DNA of 64,000 nucleotides from Paenibacillus gyeongsangnamensis (GTDB taxonomy: Bacteria; Bacillota; Bacilli; Paenibacillales; NBRC-103111), in contig NZ_JAQAGZ010000004.1 of assembly GCF_027533625.1 (NCBI RefSeq), forward strand, positions 310,001 to 374,000, given 5' to 3'. A model generated the notes under the pieces. It was not told where the DNA came from, did no database searches, and saw only the letters and a program-made list of their open reading frames with translations. How positions within the stretch are numbered: position 1 is the stretch's first letter; every line of letters starts with the position of its first letter. The translations under genes were made by a program, and so were the position numbers. This document shows, in pieces, positions 7,503-14,198 of the stretch.

Positions 7503-8852
7503 TTAATCGAACAAAGATTCTGGATCTACAGTGGCAACTTTATGTTTCCTGATTCGTTCTCTAAGACTTCTATTATCAGCATGATTAGGGCCATAGATAT
7601 CAAATGAGTCTCCTTCATGCTCAACATCATGTGGTAATCCTGCATTATTTTCTTTAACAATTTCTATTCTATATTTTTCCAACTCATAGATACCGATTTT
7701 GCCAGTTTGTTCAAACATTTCAATCAATTTACGGAATACTTTTTCCTTTGTTTCTGGGTAACAATGCGCGAAGAAACTGTGATCATCAAATAAATCATAA
7801 CCTCTAGTTTCTCCTTCATACTCTGTCTCAAATTCTAAGCTAGAATAATTTTGATACAATTCCATTACGTTCATGCCCCTGATAATAGCAATATCTACAG
7901 CGACCAGGTTACGCTTCTTATCTTTGAACAACAATTTTCCTTTGCTATTAGCAATTGTTTCAACTCGATTTTTCTCTTGCTCTATTTCATCTTCTTTTCT
8001 TTTTTTGTTTAATATTATTTTCCGAGCTTCTTCAATTTGTTGTTCAATGGTAAACACTACTTTTTCATTTGTTCCATTTTTTGATATCCGATTGATTTTG
8101 GCTTTAGCGACTTTTATAAACTCTTCATTATTTTCTTGATTAACATAAAGAATGTAATCATTTAATGTTAAGTCACCCTTTTTCCAATGTCCCCACTCAA
8201 TATCCGAATTATCTTCAGAAACAATCTCATCGAAGATAATATCATCATCTGTTTTAACCTTACTTTCTGGTTTCTTACCTATGTACCACTTCGTAGGAAG
8301 TTGCTTAGTCCTTCCCTGTGCATCTGTATAAATTTTACCTTCAACAGAATAAATTTTATCATCTGTTTCCATTCGTGTTACAATCTCATCGCCTGTATTC
8401 TTGCTGGCGTAACCTAATATCTTACTCCATTTATCCTTAGCCTTCTCAAAACCAGGGATTCGCTTTAACATAGTAAAAACCATTAGTTCATCTGGTGAGG
8501 ATACTTTTTCCCAAATATCTGTATGTATATCTTCAAATCCCCCTTTAAAAACAGGGAATCTAATTTTAATTGGTGTGTTAGCTTTAATATTAGGTTCCGA
8601 TTCAAGTTCAATGACATTCTTTTCAACTAGAGAGAGGACAACACTTCTACATTCATCAATTTTCCTACTCTCATTTTTGTCCGTGAACACAATCTGATTT
8701 TGACAAACAATAGTAAGAGTTGTTTGAGTATATCCCAAAAACACAGATTTTAATGTATCTAACAGAGCATAGAAATAAAGTTGCCTAGAGGATAATTTGT
8801 ACTCAGAATCATCGGTAAATACATTGTATAAACGAATATAAGGATTAGACAT
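7503..8852 (-). CDS. Candidate plasmid-type replication initiator
   Basis: 449 residues. The N-terminal 90 residues look like a winged-helix DNA-binding domain (LSSRQLYFYALLDTL ... IDECRSVVLSLVEKNVIEL), as in several plasmid Rep families. The centre (about 230-320) is highly charged with a probable coiled coil (QQIEEARKIILNKKRKEDE). I do not recognise a named family. Support for a Rep role is positional: iterons of different families lie on both sides (6570-7377 and 8991-9177). An alternative is an element-specific transcription regulator. Confidence 0.5.
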   Translation of the reverse strand: MSNPYIRLYNVFTDDSEYKLSSRQLYFYALLDTLKSVFLGYTQTTLTIVCQNQIVFTDKNESRKIDECRSVVLSLVEKNVIELESEPNIKANTPIKIRFPVFKGGFEDIHTDIWEKVSSPDELMVFTMLKRIPGFEKAKDKWSKILGYASKNTGDEIVTRMETDDKIYSVEGKIYTDAQGRTKQLPTKWYIGKKPESKVKTDDDIIFDEIVSEDNSDIEWGHWKKGDLTLNDYILYVNQENNEEFIKVAKAKINRISKNGTNEKVVFTIEQQIEEARKIILNKKRKEDEIEQEKNRVETIANSKGKLLFKDKKRNLVAVDIAIIRGMNVMELYQNYSSLEFETEYEGETRGYDLFDDHSFFAHCYPETKEKVFRKLIEMFEQTGKIGIYELEKYRIEIVKENNAGLPHDVEHEGDSFDIYGPNHADNRSLRERIRKHKVATVDPESLFD

Positions 8853-8990
8853 TTAAATTACATTTCCCCTTTGTTTACAAGTTTAAATTTGAATAGAAAA
8901 TATATATAATGATAGTTGAAGATGATCATTTGTCTTTTTTCTTTTGGCCTTAACTAAGCGTAAGCGACTAACTAACCAACGCGCCTCCTC

Positions 8991-9038
8991 TTAATGTTAG
9001 TAGGTTTTAATGTTATTAGGTCTTATTGTTATAGTACC
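8991..9038. repeat. Three tandem 16-bp repeats
   Basis: TTAATGTTAGTAGGTT, TTAATGTTATTAGGTC and a diverged third copy TTATTGTTATAGTACC abut without gaps. They lie 140 bp upstream of the candidate replication gene and next to the 19-bp iterons, so a role in autoregulation or origin function is likely. Confidence 0.65.
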
Positions 9039-9054
9039 CCAATTTATGTATGAT

Positions 9055-9177
9055 TTTCATACATTATATGACCACAACTTGTATTTTTTCATACATTCTG
9101 TGATCGATACTTGTATTTTTTCATACATTTTTTGACCACTAATTTTCTAATGTATGTTTTTCATACATTCTGTGACC
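9055..9177. repeat. Four 19-bp iterons upstream of the candidate rep gene
   Basis: Copies of TTTCATACATTNTNTGAYC begin at 9055, 9087, 9119 and 9159, with start-to-start spacing 32, 32 and 40 bp, close to whole helical turns. The last copy lies inside the 3' end of the 9147-9353 gene. Regular phased iterons before a gene with a winged-helix N-terminus are typical of Rep binding sites. Confidence 0.7.
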
Positions 9178-9353
9178 TTCAATTTATACTCTGTAATCCC
9201 CTGTTCTAACTCTGGTGTCTGAAGGAATTGCCAGAACGGATTCAGTGTGCTTGGGTGTAAACCGTAACATATGTAGCGGATCGACTTCCTTGTGATTAGA
9301 TAATTCCTGAGATTAATGTCATAACAATAAAAATAATCGCGTGTAATTTGCAT
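9147..9353 (-). CDS. Small protein resembling DUF5659-type domains
   Basis: 68 residues. The pattern YFYCYDINLRNYL, IRYICYGLHPST and FWQFLQTPEL...ITEYK resembles small DUF5659-like proteins common in Firmicutes phages and plasmids; function unknown. Its start has AAGGAGAT at a good distance. It is the last gene before the iterons and its final codons encode part of the fourth iteron. Confidence 0.6.
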   Translation of the reverse strand: MQITRDYFYCYDINLRNYLITRKSIRYICYGLHPSTLNPFWQFLQTPELEQGITEYKLKVTECMKNIH

Positions 9354-9436
9354 ATGTTACTTCTATCTCCTTGATATGAATTGAAGAGCAGCCCTGGATC
9401 GACTGCTCTTAGTAATTAGTTAGTTCTCGCGTTATA

Positions 9437-9676
9437 TTAAATTTGATTTAAATATTCACTTTCGCCTTCAGGACTAATTTGAAACTTGTAAGTACCATTT
9501 TCGATTATTGGTTGATACACTAGATCATCATTTGCAAATTTATTCAATGCACTTGAAATATTAGGTAAGCTGATGAATTCCTTACTTTTACTTTTGATTT
9601 CGTCTGGACTCAGCCATTCAGTTTTAAATTCATACAAAACTTTTAAAACTTGCTTTTGAGTTTTATTTAATTTCAT
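9437..9676 (-). CDS. Winged-helix DNA-binding protein, 79 residues
   Basis: MKLNKTQKQVLKVLYEF, LSPDEIKSK, LPNISSALNKFANDDLVYQP and a final beta-wing (NGTYKFQISPEG) give a compact winged-helix fold. A GAGGAA site precedes the ATG. It follows the 9699-9893 gene by 22 bp, so they share an operon, and may regulate the element's own replication or transfer genes. An inverted repeat (AAGAGCAG/CTGCTCTT, 9383-9409) lies just downstream. Confidence 0.65.
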   Translation of the reverse strand: MKLNKTQKQVLKVLYEFKTEWLSPDEIKSKSKEFISLPNISSALNKFANDDLVYQPIIENGTYKFQISPEGESEYLNQI

Positions 9677-9698
9677 GTGGTTTCCTCACTAACCTTTC

Positions 9699-9893
9699 TT
9701 ATGTTTGTTTTACTTTAACTACTTTCTTCTTCACATTGCTTTTCCTTTTCTCTGGCTTAACTGGATGATTGGGTGCTTCTTTTAGAATCTTCATAATTTG
9801 CTCATCTGACAAACCGTCCAACAAGTAATTTCTGTACGCCCTTCCCATTGGACTATTGGCAGTCATAAGATTATGCGCTATTTTTCGATCCAT
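9699..9893 (-). CDS. Hypothetical basic protein, 64 residues
   Basis: The start ATG is preceded by AAAGGAGAC. The N-terminal half is helical (SPMGRAYRNYLLDGLSDEQI) and the C-terminal 20 residues are strongly basic (KPEKRKSNVKKKVVKVKQT), suggesting nucleic-acid contact. No family recognised. First gene of a two-gene unit with the winged-helix gene. Confidence 0.55.
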   Translation of the reverse strand: MDRKIAHNLMTANSPMGRAYRNYLLDGLSDEQIMKILKEAPNHPVKPEKRKSNVKKKVVKVKQT

Positions 9894-10292
9894 TTTTTAT
9901 GTCTCCTTTATTTGGATATCTTCATAATTTATGTAATACAACATCAACCAAACAAAACTTACCGTGTTTCAGTTTTCAAGGATCAATCAATCAAATAAAA
10001 TATGAAATTCATCGTAAAAGTTGTTGCCTTTAGAAAAGTAAATGTGCTATATTATCAATAAGACATTGGTTACTATAGAAGGTGCATTCTATGGTATCTA
10101 GATATTTTGAAGTATAATGTTTTCAAAGAGCGAGTATATGAATACTATTTTGGACATGACAGTTATGTTAATGTCATATTTGTGTTTCCCTCCTTCGATT
10201 TGGTGAGATAAATATAACATATTGATAGGGATAGAAATCAATAGTTTTTGCTAAAGATTTTTTTTATAATTCTCTTTTATTTTTCTCCTCCC
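9894..10292. other. Non-coding AT-rich stretch
   Basis: No open frame with a ribosome binding site was found. It holds an inverted repeat (ATGACA/TGTCAT, 10157-10178) and A/T-rich promoter-like blocks that must include the promoter of the 9437-9893 operon, but no clear hexamer pair stands out. Confidence 0.4.
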
Positions 10293-10427
10293 TTACTCTT
10301 CTTTTTCTTTCTCCTCGTCATAGAGATAAATGTCCTTAATCACCAACGAAACTACCAGTAAAGCTGCGTCAACAATTATCACATTTTCTCCGTATTGCTC
10401 TAGTAGCCAACCAATTACCGTTATCAT
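10293..10427 (-). CDS. Small single-pass membrane protein, 44 residues
   Basis: Starts at the ATG at 10427 with AGGGGACT upstream. It is MITVIGWLLEQYGENVIIVD followed by a hydrophobic segment (ALLVVSLVIKDIYLY) and an acidic/basic tail (DEEKEKEE). One membrane span with a charged C-terminus resembles small phage or plasmid membrane peptides; holin-like, toxin-like or regulatory roles are all open. Confidence 0.5.
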   Translation of the reverse strand: MITVIGWLLEQYGENVIIVDAALLVVSLVIKDIYLYDEEKEKEE

Positions 10428-10623
10428 GATGTAGTCCCCTGATGTCTCTTCTAGATGATAATAAGAGCATAGCATATTGTTTAGAATACGAAAACATAAA
10501 AAACTCGCCGTAATTTTGTATCAAATTTGGTATTGAAATTTGTGATGAATTATGGTATTAAGCACTCCGTTAAACTGACGGACGCGAATCAAATTCAAAA
10601 AATATTATCAAAAAATTTTTCTT

Positions 10624-10731
10624 CTTCTTTAAAGAAGCGATCAATTTGTTCTGACCTGAAACGTCAAATTTGAAGTTTTAGAATCCAGCTTCGACTTCTC
10701 CATCAGATGTAGGGAGAATCAAATTTTGACG
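10624..10731 (-). other. Structured intergenic RNA candidate
   Basis: On the minus strand a 12-bp long-range stem (10731-10719 with 10674-10662, CGTCAAA.../...TTTGACG) encloses a hairpin TTCTCC/GGAGAA (10718-10713 with 10701-10696) and a further possible GAAGT/ACTTC helix. Just beyond is a perfect 14-bp palindrome (10624-10637). It lies downstream of the hammerhead ribozyme in the same direction. No known RNA family is recognised. Confidence 0.35.
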
Positions 10732-10802
10732 CACCTTTAGACAATACAATTTTCAACGAACTAATCTATGTGAAACGGTCGCCATGCATGACGCCGTGAG
10801 GC

Positions 10803-10875
10803 GGATATCCGCGACCATTGCCCAATCATGGGCTAGGTTTCGTCCCATTCCGCTTAGGACTCGTCAGGCGTATGT
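10803..10875 (-). ncRNA. Type I hammerhead ribozyme
   Basis: Reading the minus strand: stem I 3' strand CGC (10870-10868), core CUGACGA (10867-10861), stem II GUCC/GGAC (10860-10857 with 10845-10842) with an 11-nt loop, core GAAA (10841-10838), stem III ACC...GGU with an inner GCCCA/UGGGC helix and UGAU loop (10838-10814), then C17 at 10813. The cleavage triplet is therefore GUC, cut between 10813 and 10812, and stem I resumes with GCG (10812-10810). Every invariant residue is present (C3 U4 G5 A6 G8 A9, G12 A13 A14, A15.1-U16.1, C17). Stems II and III are closed and stem I is open, which makes it type I. The core UGA is the stop codon of the upstream gene. Confidence 0.85.
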
Positions 10876-11073
10876 AATATTCAGTTTCCTCTTTGCCCTT
10901 CTCAACAGTGTTAGTTGTCTTCTAATCTCCAGTCTGCGTTCTAATCGAGTATCACGGCGACACGCTTCAGCTATTAATCGTTTCATTTTAGTATTAATTG
11001 AGCCAATGGATTCAGAAACCATGATATAACTAATATAGACTGGATTCACTTCAGCATATTTCGCAACGATCAA
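10864..11073 (-). CDS. Small basic protein ending inside the hammerhead core
   Basis: 69 residues from a TTG at 11073 preceded by AAAAGG at 9 nt. Content is plausible (NPVYISYIMVSESIGSINTK followed by a basic helix rich in Arg, such as RDTRLERRLEIRRQLTLLRR). It follows the 11102-11272 gene by 28 bp in the mazF operon. Its TGA stop (10866-10864) is part of the hammerhead CUGACGA. Function unknown; nucleic-acid binding would suit the charge. The TTG start and small size lower confidence. Confidence 0.5.
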   Translation of the reverse strand: MIVAKYAEVNPVYISYIMVSESIGSINTKMKRLIAEACRRDTRLERRLEIRRQLTLLRRAKRKLNITYA

Positions 11074-11101
11074 GAGTATCAATCCTTTTCAATTTAATTT
11101 G

Positions 11102-11272
11102 TTAAGCATTTATTAGTCCACGCATAGCGAGTATGCGGAGATTCCCACAGATTGCCCTTCCTTTTTCCGCTTGTCTAATGATGTTTGCTGGATCGGCATA
11201 TCCAAGTGAGTAAAGTAAATCAATGAGCTTTTCTTGCCCATATATTCCCCTGCCCACTACTAGGAAACTCAT
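11102..11272 (-). CDS. 56-residue protein translationally coupled to mazF
   Basis: The ATG at 11272 overlaps the mazF stop (ATGA), with GAGGGGG just upstream in the mazF coding end. The protein begins MSFLVVGRGIYGQEKLIDLL and continues through YADPANIIRQAEKG to RGLINA. No family recognised. Tight coupling to a toxin gene makes it a candidate partner, possibly an unusual downstream antitoxin, but a canonical MazE has an AbrB- or RHH-type DNA-binding fold that I do not see here. Confidence 0.6.
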   Translation of the reverse strand: MSFLVVGRGIYGQEKLIDLLYSLGYADPANIIRQAEKGRAICGNLRILAMRGLINA

Positions 11273-11661
11273 GAATATACCCCCTCATTAAGTTGCAATC
11301 CCATTTGAATTGCAACAGCTTTATCAATTAATTTCATGGTCTGCTCATCAATGTAAGATAACTTGAGGATTAATCTTCCCTTATCAATGACCCTAGTTTG
11401 CTCGGCTTGTGCTACTGAGTCTGCATCAAGTCCATGAGCTACTGCATTGAGTTCAACTTGGGTAGGAAGCTTCTTCTTCAATTTTGTTGTTAAAGGAACG
11501 ATTGTTACCACTGGTGACCATTTATTACAAATTGGGTTGCTACAGACAATCGCGGGCCGAAGCCCCTGTTGTTCACTGCCAGCCGCTCCAGAAAAATCCA
11601 CTAGCCATACGTCCGATCTTGAGACAATCATATCTATTGTTGAATCAATGTTTGTGGACAT
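11269..11661 (-). CDS. MazF/PemK-family endoribonuclease toxin
   Basis: 130 residues from the ATG at 11661 (AGAGGTG upstream). Family hallmarks are RSDVWLVDFSGAAGSEQQG, RPAIVCSNPICN, the TIVPLTTK segment and DSVAQAEQTRVIDKGRL. The RP-x-x-I/V-V and E-Q-x-R-x-I-D motifs place it with sequence-specific mRNA interferases that cleave single-stranded RNA. No mazE precedes it: the upstream minus-strand gene (11797-12021) is 135 bp away and unrelated in appearance. The 56-residue gene overlaps its stop, and the transcript would end in the hammerhead ribozyme. Confidence 0.85.
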   Translation of the reverse strand: MSTNIDSTIDMIVSRSDVWLVDFSGAAGSEQQGLRPAIVCSNPICNKWSPVVTIVPLTTKLKKKLPTQVELNAVAHGLDADSVAQAEQTRVIDKGRLILKLSYIDEQTMKLIDKAVAIQMGLQLNEGVYS

Positions 11662-11752
11662 GAATATCACCTCTTACTGGATAAATTTAATCCAACCTCG
11701 CGACCGCCGTAGTGACGTCCGCGAACGCTTTGGGCTTAATGGACTTTAACTC

Positions 11753-11769
11753 TAGGACATCATGTCCTA
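11753..11769. promoter_or_regulatory. 17-bp perfect palindrome upstream of mazF
   Basis: TAGGACATCATGTCCTA has 8-bp arms around one central base. It lies between the 74-residue gene and mazF, about 90 bp before the mazF start, without a T-run, so an operator is more likely than a terminator. Confidence 0.5.
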
Positions 11770-11796
11770 AAGATTCTTTATACTCGCCCAAACGAG

Positions 11797-12021
11797 TTAA
11801 GCAATCATACAAGCTTCGATGTCATCAAGAATATCCTCATCAATTGATCCGTTCCAGAACTGTGTGAAGAATACTTTTGACATGGAATCAGTCCAAAACT
11901 TATCCAGCCATCCAATTACCCAAGGGAATGCTTTAGCAATTTCAATTTCAGCAATGAACTGAACAAATGATTCTTTCGAACGGCTTCCTGCTTGAATCAT
12001 GATTTCAAATTGCTTAGTCAT
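11797..12021 (-). CDS. Hypothetical protein, 74 residues
   Basis: Starts at the ATG at 12021 with GGGAGTG upstream. The sequence is helical and aromatic-rich (AFPWVIGWLDKFWTDS, FFTQFWNG) with an acidic end (DEDILDDIEACMIA). No family recognised. It is transcribed divergently from the RHH gene, across the two palindromic operators, and precedes mazF, so it may belong to the same regulated unit. Confidence 0.6.
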   Translation of the reverse strand: MTKQFEIMIQAGSRSKESFVQFIAEIEIAKAFPWVIGWLDKFWTDSMSKVFFTQFWNGSIDEDILDDIEACMIA

Positions 12022-12053
12022 ATGTATCACTCCCGTTTCGGTTTATATTTGTA

Positions 12054-12117
12054 TTTTAAATGCTTTAAAATGCTTTGTCAATATGAGTGTTGATAAATAT
12101 TTTTAAATGCTTTAAAA
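12054..12117. promoter_or_regulatory. Two copies of a 17-bp palindromic operator
   Basis: TTTTAAATGCTTTAAAA occurs perfectly at 12054-12070 and 12101-12117, centre to centre 47 bp, in the divergent interval between the 74-residue gene and the RHH gene. A third half copy (AAATGCTTT) starts at 12068. Binding by the adjacent ribbon-helix-helix protein, repressing both directions, is the obvious inference. Confidence 0.7.
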
Positions 12118-12146
12118 TTTATGTATGGGAAAGGTGTGTGGATCTC

Positions 12147-12326
12147 ATGGCAGGTAGGCCCAAAAAGGATGAAAAGAAAATCAGAGAGGCAATTTACTTT
12201 GACCCTGATCTTTTGGAGTGGTTAAAGGAAAAAGCAGAAAAGAAACGAAGCACAGTAAGTGTGGTTGTGAATGGCATAGTAGCTGAAAAAAAAGATGAAG
12301 ACAAAGAAACAGCCTCCTATGATTAA
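12147..12326 (+). CDS. Ribbon-helix-helix transcriptional repressor
   Basis: 59 residues from the ATG at 12147 with GGAAAGGTG upstream; the longer frame is not supported. After a basic start (MAGRPKKDEKK), REAIYFDPDLLEWLKEKAEK and RSTVSVVVNGIVAEK give the beta strand plus two helices of a CopG/Arc repressor. It is the only plus-strand gene in this part of the island and faces two identical palindromes, so autoregulation is likely. It might also serve as antitoxin to MazF on the other side, which is speculative. Confidence 0.75.
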   Translation: MAGRPKKDEKKIREAIYFDPDLLEWLKEKAEKKRSTVSVVVNGIVAEKKDEDKETASYD

Positions 12327-12337
12327 ATAGGGGCTGT
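12309..12337 (+). terminator. Terminator of the RHH gene
   Basis: ACAGCC-CCTAT pairs with ATAGG-GGCTGT (one bulge), overlapping the last codons and followed by TCTTAATTTT. Confidence 0.65.
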
Positions 12338-12366
12338 TCTTAATTTTGAGAGTCTCCTCGTTAGCT

Positions 12367-12618
12367 TCACTTTAACTTTTCACGGATTATTTTTTTGACT
12401 TCATCTAAACTAATCGAAATATTATGTTCCCTTTCCAACCAATTTTGAGTTAGAGATGACATGATCTTCACCTCGATATCATTGTTTTCTTCTTTGCTGA
12501 AGTGTATAACAACCCATATTTTTGTTTCTTTATTGAACGACTTCAATGATACAATTTCGCCTAAATCATCTCGAATAACTGAGTATTCGTCACCTTGAAT
12601 CGATATTTTTTCATCCAT
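12367..12618 (-). CDS. Hypothetical protein, 83 residues
   Basis: ATG at 12618 with GCGGTGA upstream; an in-frame GTG three codons earlier is possible. The first half is beta-rich (ISIQGDEYSVIRDDLGEIVS, WVVIHFSKEE) and the second helical (LDEVKKIIREKLK). No family recognised; convergent with the RHH gene. Confidence 0.5.
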   Translation of the reverse strand: MDEKISIQGDEYSVIRDDLGEIVSLKSFNKETKIWVVIHFSKEENNDIEVKIMSSLTQNWLEREHNISISLDEVKKIIREKLK

Positions 12619-12693
12619 TTTCTTCACCGCTTCTCTATGATGTTAGTTAAAGCAAAATATGAAAATCAACTTCCGACTCCTTGGATGTTCTTC

Positions 12694-12888
12694 TCAATCA
12701 ACTAATTTTTGTTTCTTCCCTGTTTGAATCTCTAAAACAAGTGACTTAAATTGAAATTGGCGTTCCAATGGTATCTTATCAATAAACTCTAATGGGTGAT
12801 TTCCTAAAAATTCAAAAGTATACTTGTCGATGTATGAGCAAGTGAACTTTATCTCCTTCTTTTTTCTATTTCTCGATTGTTTGTCCAT
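12694..12888 (-). CDS. Hypothetical protein, 64 residues
   Basis: Starts MDKQSRNRKKKEIKFTCSYI after a GAGGATGATG site. It has a basic N-terminus, a probable beta segment and an aromatic mid-section (YTFEFLGNHPLEFIDKIP). No family recognised; 75 bp upstream of the 12367-12618 gene in the same direction. Confidence 0.45.
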   Translation of the reverse strand: MDKQSRNRKKKEIKFTCSYIDKYTFEFLGNHPLEFIDKIPLERQFQFKSLVLEIQTGKKQKLVD

Positions 12889-13021
12889 GTTGTCATCATC
12901 CTCGATGTTATGAGCGTAAAAAATGAAAAAACATGATAATTATAAATACATATTTTTCCATATTCCCATAACAAGCATAGCATCCATGGAATGTGGAGAT
13001 ATAGCGGTAAATGATGGTAAA

Positions 13022-13045
13022 GAAAAACCTCCTTTGTTGGAGGTT
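13022..13045 (-). terminator. Terminator of the 274-residue gene
   Basis: Arms AACCTCC/GGAGGTT around AACAAA followed by TTTTTCTTT on the minus strand, 76 bp past the stop at 13121. Confidence 0.75.
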
Positions 13046-13120
13046 ATCGGAAGCGTCTATTCGATTTATTGAAATTAATAATTGGCCGCTGAAACTTTGG
13101 AATAAGTGTTGATTTAAAAA

Positions 13121-13945
13121 CTAAACGTCTAGTTTTTTAATTGATCTTATTACAGCATGATAAGTGGCTAAATAAAAATGAAACATCCAAGAGTACCATA
13201 TGTTCTTATCATAATTTGATTTTTGATTAGGATTATGGTGTCTTAGACTAAAATTGTTAGCTATTTCAAAAAGCACACTCTCATCTTTCTTATTTAATGC
13301 AATTGACAACTTCTCAGACTTTTTAAGCCATTCAAAAATATCTGCTAAATCAATTACGGCTTGTTTTCTCTCATCTAAACTAAGATTACGGTTTTTCCAT
13401 CTTCTAATGGCTGCTTTTACTTTAAAATCTATATTATTTAGGTCATATTCTAATATTTCTGCATTTAATATCTCTTCTAACCCATACTTTCCCAGTGTAA
13501 AAATCTCACCAGTTTCAGTCATTTCAAAACCTTCGCCATAATCACATATTACAAAATTGACAGAACCTCTAAATTCTTCTTGCCCTAATTCTCTGTTATA
13601 ATCACAATAGTCTTGATAATTTAACCCAGAATCTGTAGTAAACCATCCCAATTCCCCTGGTTTGGAGGTATGATGAAAAAGAAATTCTAAAGTATCAAAA
13701 ATATTTTCTTCAGTAACGTCTAATCTATCCCACTTAGATATTGGAAATGGTTTGAATTTAATTTCAAACATCGCTTTATGATTAGCATCATCTGGTGTAA
13801 ATTTATCTGATATTGATAGTTTCTCTTTAAAAAAATCTCGACTACTATAATAAAGGAATAAGCTCTGAAGTTGTTGATACAATTGATAAACATCTATAGA
13901 TTTTTTGTTGTTCCTTGTTGAATAATAACTTCTTTTTTGCGTCAT
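13121..13945 (-). CDS. Possible HEPN-like protein (RHHN motif)
   Basis: 274 residues, mixed alpha/beta N-terminal half (FEIKFKPFPISKWDRLDVTE, VNFVICDYGEGFEMTETGE) and a helical C-terminal half. Near the end, IANNFSLRHHNPNQKSNYDK followed by WYSWMFHFYLATYHA resembles the RHxN...W-x-Y-LAT segment of proteins associated with phage defence and HEPN-like folds. I cannot name a family with certainty. It is monocistronic with its own terminator, the usual layout for a cargo defence gene. Confidence 0.45.
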   Translation of the reverse strand: MTQKRSYYSTRNNKKSIDVYQLYQQLQSLFLYYSSRDFFKEKLSISDKFTPDDANHKAMFEIKFKPFPISKWDRLDVTEENIFDTLEFLFHHTSKPGELGWFTTDSGLNYQDYCDYNRELGQEEFRGSVNFVICDYGEGFEMTETGEIFTLGKYGLEEILNAEILEYDLNNIDFKVKAAIRRWKNRNLSLDERKQAVIDLADIFEWLKKSEKLSIALNKKDESVLFEIANNFSLRHHNPNQKSNYDKNIWYSWMFHFYLATYHAVIRSIKKLDV

Positions 13946-14031
13946 TTTCTTACCCTCTATTTATTATGTCTTAATAGTATTTTACTATGAATATGGAAAA
14001 TAAAACATATATAAGACTTAATAAACCACAC

Positions 14032-14060
14032 GAAAAAAGCCCATTCAGAAATGAACTGCT
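14032..14060 (-). terminator. Probable terminator
   Basis: An imperfect hairpin (AGC...TTCA/TGAA...GCT) followed by TTTTTTCG on the minus strand, about 140 bp past the stop at 14199. The shape matches the other island terminators. Confidence 0.45.
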
Positions 14061-14198
14061 TTAAAATTAATTTGTTTTAGGGATTGCATTAAAAGTATGA
14101 TTATCTGCTTTTTCTAGTTAATGAAAATTCCATTTTCTCAATACGACTACATCGTTTGAAACTCTAATTCATCAGTATAAATTTTATATTTATGCAAT

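Noticed and set aside
9055-9177. Possible CRISPR array
   Set aside because: The 19-bp repeats are separated by 13-21 bp of AT-rich, mutually similar sequence, overlap a gene end, and no cas genes occur; iterons fit better.
10540-10600. CTGACGG sequence on the plus strand resembling a hammerhead core
   Set aside because: The invariant A9 is G and no stem II/GAAA arrangement follows.
10784-11029. Plus-strand ORF opposite the hammerhead region
   Set aside because: No ribosome binding site; the minus strand has both the operon and the ribozyme.
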